DNA of 64,000 bases from Mucilaginibacter corticis (GTDB lineage Bacteria > Bacteroidota > Bacteroidia > Sphingobacteriales > Sphingobacteriaceae). The notes beneath the pieces are model-generated. The model searched no databases. It was not told where the DNA came from and saw nothing but the letters and a program-made list of their open reading frames with translations. Each line of letters starts with the position of its first letter. Within the stretch, counting starts at the first letter, position 1. The DNA is taken from positions 248,001 to 312,000 of the forward strand of contig NZ_VLPK01000004.1 in assembly GCF_007558865.1 (NCBI RefSeq), in the 5' to 3' direction. This document shows positions 50,371 through 57,633 of this stretch, piece by piece. The position numbers and the translations under genes are program-made.

Positions 50371-50648
50371 AGATCTATTTTGGTGCGATAAATATATAAA
50401 AACCTTATTTATTATCTGTTTGATGACGAAAGGCTTAATAAAGAGATAATGTAGATAAGTCGAAATTTAAGTTTTGGTGACGCAATTTCCGATAGCTATC
50501 GGAATGATATTGTTACATTTTGTTTTACCGATTTTTATCAAAATGCTAATTTTAAGAGCACTAACTCAAAATCTTGTTTCACATGTTTCATCTGTTACAC
50601 ACTCGCGTGAAACAAGCGCCCTCAATTGCTTTCCCAAAATGTATTGGT
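50371..50648. other. intergenic region with two palindromic elements
   Basis: A 278-nt spacer without a gene I can support. It holds ttccgatagctatcggaa (50487-50504, perfect 18-bp palindrome) and arms cttgtttcac (50573-50582) and gtgaaacaag (50607-50616) that are exact inverse copies 24 nt apart. Neither is followed by a clear T-tract. Confidence 0.5.
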
Positions 50649-50942
50649 TCAATCCCCGTGCGATTTAAGCTCATTTTTTAACAGGCGCATTTCTTCCTGG
50701 ATATCTTCCATGCGTTTTAATAAATGCGTAATGGCTTCAATACCTGCAACGTTAATATCAAGCTCATTATGCAGCCTGATCATACGTTCAAGTTTATATA
50801 CATCGTCGTCGGCAATGTATGGGGTTTCGTTAACAACGGTAATTTGTATCAGACCTGCTTCCTGCAGGTCGGCAATGAAAGAGCTTTCTAATTGATGATA
50901 AATGCAGAAATCGGTTGCTGTTATTAAATGCTTTGTGCTCAT
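50649..50942 (-). CDS. cbpM: chaperone modulator CbpM
   Basis: A 97-residue protein with the MerR-like fold of CbpM: FCIYHQLESSFIADLQEAGL, VYKLERMIRLHNELDINVAG, IEAITHLLKRMEDIQEEMRLL. It binds the J-domain of CbpA and blocks its work with DnaK. Gene is 17 nt after cbpA, the usual order, so the pair is one transcript. Length normal. Confidence 0.92.
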   Translation of the reverse strand: MSTKHLITATDFCIYHQLESSFIADLQEAGLIQITVVNETPYIADDDVYKLERMIRLHNELDINVAGIEAITHLLKRMEDIQEEMRLLKNELKSHGD

Positions 50943-50959
50943 AACAATTTAATTTATGC

Positions 50960-51853
50960 TCATGACCGGGCCAGTTCTTCAAATAGTTTCTTTTGTTTAT
51001 CGGTAAGGTTTACAGGTAATTGCAAGTCGTAGGTGATATACAAATCGCCAAACTCGCCATCTTTTTTGTACACCGGCAAACCCTTGCCTTTAAGTTTAAC
51101 CTTGGTGCCATTCTGGGTTTCGGGCTTTACCTTCACTTTTACCTTGCCGTTTAAAGTATCGGCAGTAATTTCGCCGCCTAATATGGCGGTGTAAATGTCA
51201 AGCTTGGCATTGCTGTAAAGATCGGCGCCTTTTCTTTTAAACTTAGGGTCGTCGGCTACAAAAATTTTAATGTAAAGATCGCCGGCCGGCCCGTTATTAC
51301 CGCCTGCGCCACCATGGCCTTTAATTTTTATGGATTGCCCGTTCTCAACCCCCGCGGGTATAGTAATGCGGATGTTCTTTCCGTTTACGGCAAGCGTTTG
51401 TTTATGAGTTTCGCCGGCCTCTTTTAAATTAAGGTGTAGTTCGGTACTGTAATCCTGACCGCGGTACCTGGCCTGACGCGCCTGGCCGGCTGCGCCGCCA
51501 AACATCGACCTGAAAAAATCAGAAAAATCACTGCCGCCGTCAAATCCTTCAAAATCAAACGACTGCCCGCCACCCCCATAGCTGCGCTGACGACCTTGCT
51601 GCTGGCGAGCCTGCTCATAAGCCTCGCCATGCTGCCAGTTCTCGCCATATTGATCGTACTTTTTACGCTTTTCAGGGTCGCTTAAAACCTCGTTAGCCTC
51701 ATTCAGCTGCTGGAACTTTTTCTTTGCTTCCTCGTCGTTAGGGTTAAGATCCGGGTGATATTTACGGGCAAGTTTACGATAGGCAGCTTTAATATCTTTT
51801 TCGGTAGCTGTTTTGGTAACGCCTAAAATCTGGTAGTAATCAATAAATGCCAT
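50960..51853 (-). CDS. cbpA: DnaJ-class co-chaperone CbpA
   Basis: A 297-residue protein with J-domain residues 4-70 (HPD at 33-35 in KYHPDLNPN), a G/F-type linker with GGGGQSFDFEGFDG and FFRSMFGGAAG, and the two C-terminal beta domains (from about 125: STELHLNLKEAGETHKQTLA; later DLYIKIFVADDPKFKRKG). It lacks the four CxxCxGxG zinc repeats of DnaJ, hence CbpA. It stimulates DnaK ATPase and binds clients; its partner CbpM follows. Confidence 0.94.
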   Translation of the reverse strand: MAFIDYYQILGVTKTATEKDIKAAYRKLARKYHPDLNPNDEEAKKKFQQLNEANEVLSDPEKRKKYDQYGENWQHGEAYEQARQQQGRQRSYGGGGQSFDFEGFDGGSDFSDFFRSMFGGAAGQARQARYRGQDYSTELHLNLKEAGETHKQTLAVNGKNIRITIPAGVENGQSIKIKGHGGAGGNNGPAGDLYIKIFVADDPKFKRKGADLYSNAKLDIYTAILGGEITADTLNGKVKVKVKPETQNGTKVKLKGKGLPVYKKDGEFGDLYITYDLQLPVNLTDKQKKLFEELARS

Positions 51854-51938
51854 GGTAATATGCTTGTAACGACGTTGTAAGTACGTTTATAATAAACTTC
51901 AAAAATAAGAGATTGGTTTTAATTTAAAGATATACGGG

Positions 51939-52033
51939 CTGTCATTTCGATACGAGGAACGAGTGAGAAACCTTATACAAGCGATCAGTTGTATTACGTT
52001 TAAAATTTCTCGCGATGCTAAAGGAAATGACAG
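51939..52033. repeat. palindromic repeat, ctgtcatttc type, copy 1
   Basis: A 95-bp segment with exact 10-bp inverted ends ctgtcatttc (51939-51948) and gaaatgacag (52024-52033) and a central inverted pattern (gagaaacc against atttctcgc). Lies right after the PspC gene stop; a related copy is at 53575-53674 at the other end of the same gene pair. Confidence 0.75.
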
Positions 52034-52043
52034 TTACTAAATT

Positions 52044-52265
52044 CTAAAAATCCGAAGCCCGGGTGCGGCAGCGTTTAATGTAGTTACGCAGATCAAGTAC
52101 TATACCCGCAAAAAAGTAAACTATCAGCGGGAAACCTACCGAAAGGAATGAGGTGTAGATAAAGAAAAGCCTGATCTTTGAAATAGAAATATTAAAGCGC
52201 TCGCCTAAGTAGGTGCAAACCCCGAAAGAGTACCGTTCAAAAAAGGTGAGCAATCTTTGTAGCAT
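52044..52265 (-). CDS. PspC-domain protein
   Basis: A 73-residue protein: RYSFGVCTYLGERFNISISK, then IRLFFIYTSFLSVGFPLIVYFFAG as two hydrophobic halves. This is the PspC fold (phage-shock protein C) in its short form, an inner-membrane protein that in other bacteria senses envelope damage. It is 5 nt after the DUF2851 gene, so co-transcribed. No PspA is near. The C-terminus is basic (NYIKRCRTRASDF). Confidence 0.88.
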   Translation of the reverse strand: MLQRLLTFFERYSFGVCTYLGERFNISISKIRLFFIYTSFLSVGFPLIVYFFAGIVLDLRNYIKRCRTRASDF

Positions 52266-52270
52266 ATTTT

Positions 52271-53557
52271 TCAGGCTAACTTTAGTATCTTATTACCAAC
52301 GCTGCATTGCAGGCATTTCTTATAATTACAATAATAGTTTTTTAATTCCAATAATGCCTGCGTTTCAAACGCTGAATTTGCTTTTACGCCCAGGTCATTA
52401 AAATCAGCAATGATATTATTGTGTTCGCCGGGCAAGTTCTCCAGTAATTTTAAGCTGCGGTCAATAAAATACTGCTGCTGGTTGTACTTGCCATAACTAA
52501 ACAAAAATAAGGCTAAAGTGTTTAATAACAAAAGATCGGCAGATGCAGGACCCATGTTTTTCGACGTGGGTTTTGAGGGCTTATCAAACTGGTAATGTTC
52601 GTCCCAATAAGCGTTTACCTTAATATCTGTAAACAGCTTTTGCAGGCTTTTAACATCTTTAATGTCCAATATTTTTGAAAATAGGTGATTTGAGTTTACC
52701 ACCAATGCCGCAAACTGCGCCAGCCTCACTGTAGGGAAATTTAAAGGGCGCATCCGCATAAACTTCCACAGGTGGTTATCAATTGGTGTAAGGCTAAACT
52801 TCTTTCTTAAAAACTCGTATTCGGTTTTTAATTTCTTCGGATATTCATCTGTAAAGTCGCCGCTTAAAAACCCTGCTTGGCCAAATATCAGCGTCTCAAT
52901 TTGCAACGGGTTGTTTTTATGCTTGGCGAGGATATTTTGCGGCAATGATTTTGCCATCAGCTCAAAAGGTACAGCGTTTGTTTTAAACCCGAAGTTGGCA
53001 GCCAAAAACTGGTAAAAGGTTTCTTCCCAATCGCCGCGGTTAACTTCGAGCGCGGCGATCACGGCGGTCGACTTCTTTTCTAACCGCTCTATCAATATGC
53101 GGGTAAACCAGGTTCGTAAGGTAAAATCATCCAGCTTGCCAATGCTTGCTTCGCAGGGGATAACTGTTTGGTTACCATAAATTAGTTTATGATAGCGGTT
53201 ATACAGTTCATCCGGGATACGTTCCTTTAGCTCGAGCGTAGGGATGTGGCGGCCGTTTGCTAATGTAACAGGCTCGTCGTCGCGGTAAACCACGTGCAGG
53301 ATCACGTTGTTGTAAGCCTTGTCGTTGGTATGGTTATGCTTTGCCCAGTCGGACGATAAAAGGTGCAACTCTACGTTGCCTGCCCAGGTGGTATCGCCAA
53401 TTTTTATGCGGGCGTTACCAAAGTCAGGCCCCGAATCGGTATTGTGCATCCCGGCCGATTGGATCTCAATATTTTCACCGCCGGTAGTTTGCAAATTGTC
53501 CCTGTCAAACAGGCGGAACTTCCAGATATAATGCAAAAAGTCTTCGGTAAAAAGCAT
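52271..53557 (-). CDS. DUF2851 protein
   Basis: A 428-residue cytoplasmic protein matching DUF2851: start TEDFLHYIWKFRLFDRDNLQ, then NTDSGPDFGNARIKIGDTTW, AGNVELHLLSSDWAKHNH, PLNFPTVRLAQFAALV and the end KNYYCNYKKCLQCSVGNKIL with Cys residues. The GNVE-H-S-DW block looks like a nuclease-type acidic site (D...E...H), which would fit a restriction-endonuclease-like fold; that reading is inference. First gene of a pair with PspC, flanked by two copies of a palindromic repeat. Confidence 0.88.
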   Translation of the reverse strand: MLFTEDFLHYIWKFRLFDRDNLQTTGGENIEIQSAGMHNTDSGPDFGNARIKIGDTTWAGNVELHLLSSDWAKHNHTNDKAYNNVILHVVYRDDEPVTLANGRHIPTLELKERIPDELYNRYHKLIYGNQTVIPCEASIGKLDDFTLRTWFTRILIERLEKKSTAVIAALEVNRGDWEETFYQFLAANFGFKTNAVPFELMAKSLPQNILAKHKNNPLQIETLIFGQAGFLSGDFTDEYPKKLKTEYEFLRKKFSLTPIDNHLWKFMRMRPLNFPTVRLAQFAALVVNSNHLFSKILDIKDVKSLQKLFTDIKVNAYWDEHYQFDKPSKPTSKNMGPASADLLLLNTLALFLFSYGKYNQQQYFIDRSLKLLENLPGEHNNIIADFNDLGVKANSAFETQALLELKNYYCNYKKCLQCSVGNKILKLA

Positions 53558-53574
53558 GAATAAAGATATAAAAA

Positions 53575-53674
53575 ATGTTCATTTCGATTTCAGGAAAGAG
53601 TGAGAAATCTTGTACATAGAGAAATGTAGTCTACCTGTATCTGTATAGATTTCTCCCGTTGGTCGAAATGACAT
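53575..53674. repeat. palindromic repeat, catttcga type, copy 2
   Basis: About 100 bp with outer ends catttcga (53580-53587) and tcgaaatg (53663-53670) and inner arms gagaaatct (53602-53610) and agatttctc (53647-53655). It lies just upstream of the DUF2851 start. Same class as the element at 51939-52033. Confidence 0.75.
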
Positions 53675-53732
53675 TTTTATTTAATCACATTCTGCTATAT
53701 TTAAAAATCCTATAAAACATAAACAACCAATT

Positions 53733-55016
53733 ATGCATCAACAAAATACCACCCACCGCATCAAATCCATCATAGGTGGCTCGTTAGGCAATTTGGTTGA
53801 GTGGTATGACTGGTACGTATACACTGCTTTTTCACTTTATTTTTCTGCAGCGTTTTTTCCTAAAAGCAGCGAGGTGGTGCAGTTGCTCAATACCTCAGGC
53901 ATATTTGCTATAGGGTTTTTAATGCGGCCAATTGGTGGCTGGTTATTTGGTACCTATGCCGACAGGAACGGACGTAAAACCGCGCTTACCTTATCGGTAA
54001 CGCTAATGAGCGTAGGCTCATTGCTTATTGCCATTATCCCGGGTTACAAGCAGATAGGCATTGCCGCCCCGGTTATTTTATTACTGGCCCGCATGATACA
54101 GGGACTAAGCGTAGGCGGCGAGTATGGTACAAGCGCTACTTATTTAAGCGAAATAGCTACGCAAAAACACCGCGGGTTTTATTCAAGCTTTCAGTATGTA
54201 ACCCTTATTGCCGGGCAGTTGATAGCCCTGGGCGTATTGATATTACTGCAACGTGTTTTTTTAACCGAAGCACAATTACACTCCTGGGGCTGGCGAATAC
54301 CGTTTGGGGTGGGAGCAGTATTAGCCGTTACGGTAATGTACCTGCGGCGTAGTTTGCAGGAGTCGGTAACGGTAGCCCAGGACGAAAAAGCACGTTCGTC
54401 GCGCGGTACGTTAAAAGCATTGGCACAACACCCCAAGGCGGTATTAACAGTATTTGGCTTAACGTTAGGCGGCACGGTGGCATTTTATACTTTCACAACC
54501 TATATGCAAAAGTTTTTGGTGATCACATCCGGGTTTTCAAAAGCTACGGCGACGCTTTTGTCGACACTAACTTTAATTGTATTTATGTTGCTGCAACCGT
54601 TATTCGGTTTACTGTCAGACAAGATCGGCCGCAAACCATTGCTCATCGGTTTTGGTATCTGCGGCTCGCTGGCTACCGTACCCATACTTGTACTGTTGGG
54701 TAATACAAAAGATGTGTGGACGGCTTTCGGACTGATCATGTGCGCATTGATCATTGTAAGCGGCTATACTTCCATAAACGCAGTAGTAAAGGCCGAATTG
54801 TTCCCGGCCAATGTGCGCGCTTTAGGCGTAGGTTTCCCGTACGGTGTAGCAGTATCTTTATTTGGCGGCACAGCCGAACCACTGGCCCTATCCTTTAAAA
54901 GTGCCGGCCACCAGGAATGGTTTTACTGGTATGTTACCGGTTGCATTTTGGTATCGCTCATTATTTATGCAACGATGAGAGATACAAGGAAACACTCAAA
55001 GATAGAGGCCTCTTAA
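53733..55016 (+). CDS. MHS-family MFS transporter, alpha-ketoglutarate permease-like
   Basis: A 427-residue transporter: helix 1 region IIGGSLGNLVEWYDWYVYTA is the hallmark of the metabolite:H+ symporter (MHS) family (KgtP, ProP, ShiA), followed by ADRNGRKTALTLSVTLMSVG as motif A and GGEYGTSATYLSEIATQKHRG. The close KgtP-like context suggests uptake of a dicarboxylate such as 2-oxoglutarate by proton symport. Monocistronic, running away from the DUF2851 gene. No terminator was recognised right after the stop, only a cluster of gtgattca repeats. Confidence 0.9.
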   Translation: MHQQNTTHRIKSIIGGSLGNLVEWYDWYVYTAFSLYFSAAFFPKSSEVVQLLNTSGIFAIGFLMRPIGGWLFGTYADRNGRKTALTLSVTLMSVGSLLIAIIPGYKQIGIAAPVILLLARMIQGLSVGGEYGTSATYLSEIATQKHRGFYSSFQYVTLIAGQLIALGVLILLQRVFLTEAQLHSWGWRIPFGVGAVLAVTVMYLRRSLQESVTVAQDEKARSSRGTLKALAQHPKAVLTVFGLTLGGTVAFYTFTTYMQKFLVITSGFSKATATLLSTLTLIVFMLLQPLFGLLSDKIGRKPLLIGFGICGSLATVPILVLLGNTKDVWTAFGLIMCALIIVSGYTSINAVVKAELFPANVRALGVGFPYGVAVSLFGGTAEPLALSFKSAGHQEWFYWYVTGCILVSLIIYATMRDTRKHSKIEAS

Positions 55017-55029
55017 AGTTTTGAATAAG

Positions 55030-55234
55030 GTGATTCACACTTAGTGATTCACTCCTTTAAAAAGGATCAAAGATGACTGTTTTTGAGTTGTTTGATTATC
55101 AATAAGATAAATAGATTTAAACTATAAAAAACCTGACTTTTAGTGGTGATTCAAAGTGATTCACTCAATTTGTTAAGTTGTTTATTTACAATAAATTGAG
55201 TTAAAAAGGTGATTCATATTATAAATTGAATCAC
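55030..55234. repeat. cluster of gtgattca repeats
   Basis: The octamer gtgattca occurs at 55030, 55044, 55146, 55156 and 55209 on the plus strand, and its inverse tgaatcac at 55227-55234. The same octamer forms the arms of the hairpin at 8743-8776. Intergenic between convergent genes. Confidence 0.6.
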
Positions 55235-55250
55235 TTGCACGTTCAAAACG

Positions 55251-55952
55251 CTATATCATACTCGACACGATATTGATGCTCAAAGCAACGATAGCGGTGT
55301 TGAATGCAAACGATATGAGCCCGTGCATCCATGCCAGGCGGCGAATATGCCTGTCAGAGATCTCGACGTCTGATACCTGGAAAGTCATACCGATCACAAA
55401 CGAGAAGTACACAAAGTCAAGGTAATCAGGTTCCTTTTCTTCGGGGAATTCAAGGCCGCCTACGGGTGTTTTCTGGCCATCGTCGGTATCGGTATCATAA
55501 TACATATGCGCGTAGCGCATGGTAAACAGCGTATGCACCAGCCACCACGATACGATAACCGATGTCATGGCAAGCACGATATGCCCCGACACGTCAGCCT
55601 CGGGCAAACCTTTTGATGATTTGAGTAAAAAGAGTATGGCACCCAGGCTGATCACCGATGCCGCTATAACAAACAGGAATATCAATAAACGGCTCGAATC
55701 TTGAAGTTTGGCTATTTTGCGGATCTCACGCGGGTGGGCATTCAGTATGATGACCCAGTCCATTACAATCACAGCAAGGGCGAACGCCACCCAAGTGATC
55801 AATGAAACCGCCGGCCAGGTAAAGTGTGTACGTGCAATCAAAAAAGCTATCAGCGCCACACCAAACGAGATATAAACCCTAAAGTTCGCGTCGAATTTAA
55901 AGAAGGCGTTATTGGGTAGTCCGATGATCTTAGGTAATGTTTTCCTGGCCAT
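55251..55952 (-). CDS. DUF1345 membrane protein
   Basis: A 233-residue inner-membrane protein with five to six helices: ISFGVALIAFLIARTHFTW, VSLITWVAFALAVIVMDWVI, LLIFLFVIAASVISLGAILF and others. The loop VHTLFTMRYAHMYYDTDTDD and the block DYLDFVYFSFVIGMTFQVSD are the DUF1345 signature. The YxxFTxGMTFQ-type segment resembles pore elements of ion channels, but the role is not known. Monocistronic. Confidence 0.88.
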   Translation of the reverse strand: MARKTLPKIIGLPNNAFFKFDANFRVYISFGVALIAFLIARTHFTWPAVSLITWVAFALAVIVMDWVIILNAHPREIRKIAKLQDSSRLLIFLFVIAASVISLGAILFLLKSSKGLPEADVSGHIVLAMTSVIVSWWLVHTLFTMRYAHMYYDTDTDDGQKTPVGGLEFPEEKEPDYLDFVYFSFVIGMTFQVSDVEISDRHIRRLAWMHGLISFAFNTAIVALSINIVSSMI

Positions 55953-56033
55953 TTTGGGGTAGTGTCGTTGCTATAAATTTAAAGCATTCAGCTTTATGCA
56001 TTCTGCTTTTAGCTTAAATAATGGCAATATACG

Positions 56034-56234
56034 CTATTCCTCTTCAATAATCTCGGCGACGCGGCCTATTTGCCCATCTTCTAATCTCACTTTAATCCCC
56101 CGTGAGTGAAACGCCGAACTGGTTAGCAAATCTTTTACAAACCCACGCGTTAACTTGCCGCTGCGCTGGTCTTTTTTCAGGATGATATCAACCTCAAGGC
56201 CTGGATAGATGTCTTTTCTGTTTTGTCCGTTCAT
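56034..56234 (-). CDS. YwbE-family protein
   Basis: A 66-residue protein with the YwbE pattern: RKDIYPGLEVDIILKKDQRS, GKLTRGFVKDLLTSSAFHSR, GIKVRLEDGQIGRVAEII. It folds as a small SH3-like barrel. No activity is assigned. The gene follows argH by 4 nt, so it is likely on the same transcript. Confidence 0.9.
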   Translation of the reverse strand: MNGQNRKDIYPGLEVDIILKKDQRSGKLTRGFVKDLLTSSAFHSRGIKVRLEDGQIGRVAEIIEEE

Positions 56235-56238
56235 AGGT

Positions 56239-57573
56239 CTATTTTACCAACTTAGCTACAGCCCATGCTACCGCATCAAACTTAAAGCTGCCTATTAGTC
56301 GGGTCATGTTGTCAACAATAAATTCATTACCCAGGTTACCAATGCTGCCCTCGTGGGTATGGTTGACAGTTTTGTCAGGATTAAACTCGCCTTTTTCAAT
56401 AGCCAGGCCAACTTGTTTGTAGGCGTCGCGGAAAGGTGTGCCGCTTAACACCATTCGGTTAACTTCTTCCACGCTAAATAGGTAGGCATATTTAGGGTCG
56501 TTTAAAATATCCTGGTTTACGGTAATGTTTTGCAACATAAACGTTGCCATATGCAGACAGTTTTTTAATTCTGTAAACGCCGGAAACAACAGTTCTTTTA
56601 ACAATTGCAGTTCACGGTGATAACCAGATGGCAGGTTGGTGGTCATCATGGCGACATCGTTAGGTAATGCCTGTAAACGGTTGCATTTGCCACGCATAAT
56701 CTCCCAAACGTCAGGGTTCTTTTTATGCGGCATAATGCTGCTGCCGGTAGTTAGGGTATCCGGGTAACTCACAAACGCGAAGTTTTGGCTCAGGTATAAT
56801 GCCTGGTCCATTGCCATTTTTGCCAGTGTAGCGGCAATAGATGATAGTGCCTGGGCAATGATACGTTCTGTTTTGCCACGGCCCATTTGCGCGTAAACTA
56901 CATTATAGTTCAGGCTCTCAAAACCTAACAATTCGGTAGTCATGGTACGGTTTAACGGGAACGAAGAGCCATATCCCGCAGCCGAACCTAATGGGTTTTT
57001 ATTGGTGATCTTATAAGCAGCCAACACAAGTTCCAAATCGTCGGCAAGGCTTTCGGCATAAGCGCCAAACCATAACCCGAACGATGACGGCATCGCCACC
57101 TGTAAATGGGTATAGCCTGGCAATAAAGTGTCTTTATGTTTTTCGCTTAACTCAATAAGCTGGTTAAAAAGCTTTTCTGTTTCTTCAACAACCTGCTGCA
57201 ACTCATGCCTGAAAAACAGTTTCAGGTCAACCAGAACCTGGTCGTTACGTGAGCGGCCGCTATGGATCTTTTTACCTGCATCGCCTATACGCTGGGTAAG
57301 TAGCATTTCAACCTGCGAGTGCACATCTTCTACTCCCGGCTCAATGGTGAAATTACCTTTTTCAATATCGGTATAAATGTTCTTAAGCTCACGTTGCACC
57401 AGTTCAAGGTCCCCGGCGCTCATCAAGCCTATGCTTTGCAGCATTTGCGTATGCGCCAACGAACCCAATACATCAAATGCTGCCATTTGTGCATCAAATT
57501 CGGTATCTCGGCCAACGGTAAAATTCTCTACCAGTTCATTAACATTTGTGGTTTTTTGCCAAAGCTTGCTCAT
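56239..57573 (-). CDS. argH: argininosuccinate lyase
   Basis: A 444-residue lyase of the fumarase/aspartase superfamily. The signature loop GSSIMPHKKNPDVWEIMRGK lies near residues 270-290 with the catalytic Ser, and HSRSNDQVL-type GRSRNDQVLVDLKLF and LLPGYTHLQVAMPSSFG are the two other conserved blocks. It splits argininosuccinate into arginine and fumarate in the last step of arginine synthesis. Next gene downstream is ywbE-like; upstream there is a secreted glycosidase gene, not another arg gene, which is unusual. An M20 deacylase that may belong to the same pathway lies beyond it. Confidence 0.94.
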   Translation of the reverse strand: MSKLWQKTTNVNELVENFTVGRDTEFDAQMAAFDVLGSLAHTQMLQSIGLMSAGDLELVQRELKNIYTDIEKGNFTIEPGVEDVHSQVEMLLTQRIGDAGKKIHSGRSRNDQVLVDLKLFFRHELQQVVEETEKLFNQLIELSEKHKDTLLPGYTHLQVAMPSSFGLWFGAYAESLADDLELVLAAYKITNKNPLGSAAGYGSSFPLNRTMTTELLGFESLNYNVVYAQMGRGKTERIIAQALSSIAATLAKMAMDQALYLSQNFAFVSYPDTLTTGSSIMPHKKNPDVWEIMRGKCNRLQALPNDVAMMTTNLPSGYHRELQLLKELLFPAFTELKNCLHMATFMLQNITVNQDILNDPKYAYLFSVEEVNRMVLSGTPFRDAYKQVGLAIEKGEFNPDKTVNHTHEGSIGNLGNEFIVDNMTRLIGSFKFDAVAWAVAKLVK

Positions 57574-57633
57574 GCTGCAAATATGAGAAATATTTACTGA
57601 TGAGACATAACGGATGTATAAGCTTTAGCAAGA

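Noticed and set aside
51939..53674. Composite transposon formed by the two flanking repeats
   Set aside because: No transposase, no target duplication seen, and the repeats are short palindromes rather than insertion sequences.
55030..55234. CRISPR array
   Set aside because: Repeat unit is only 8-9 nt, spacing is irregular (10 to 102 nt), one copy is inverted, and no cas genes are present.
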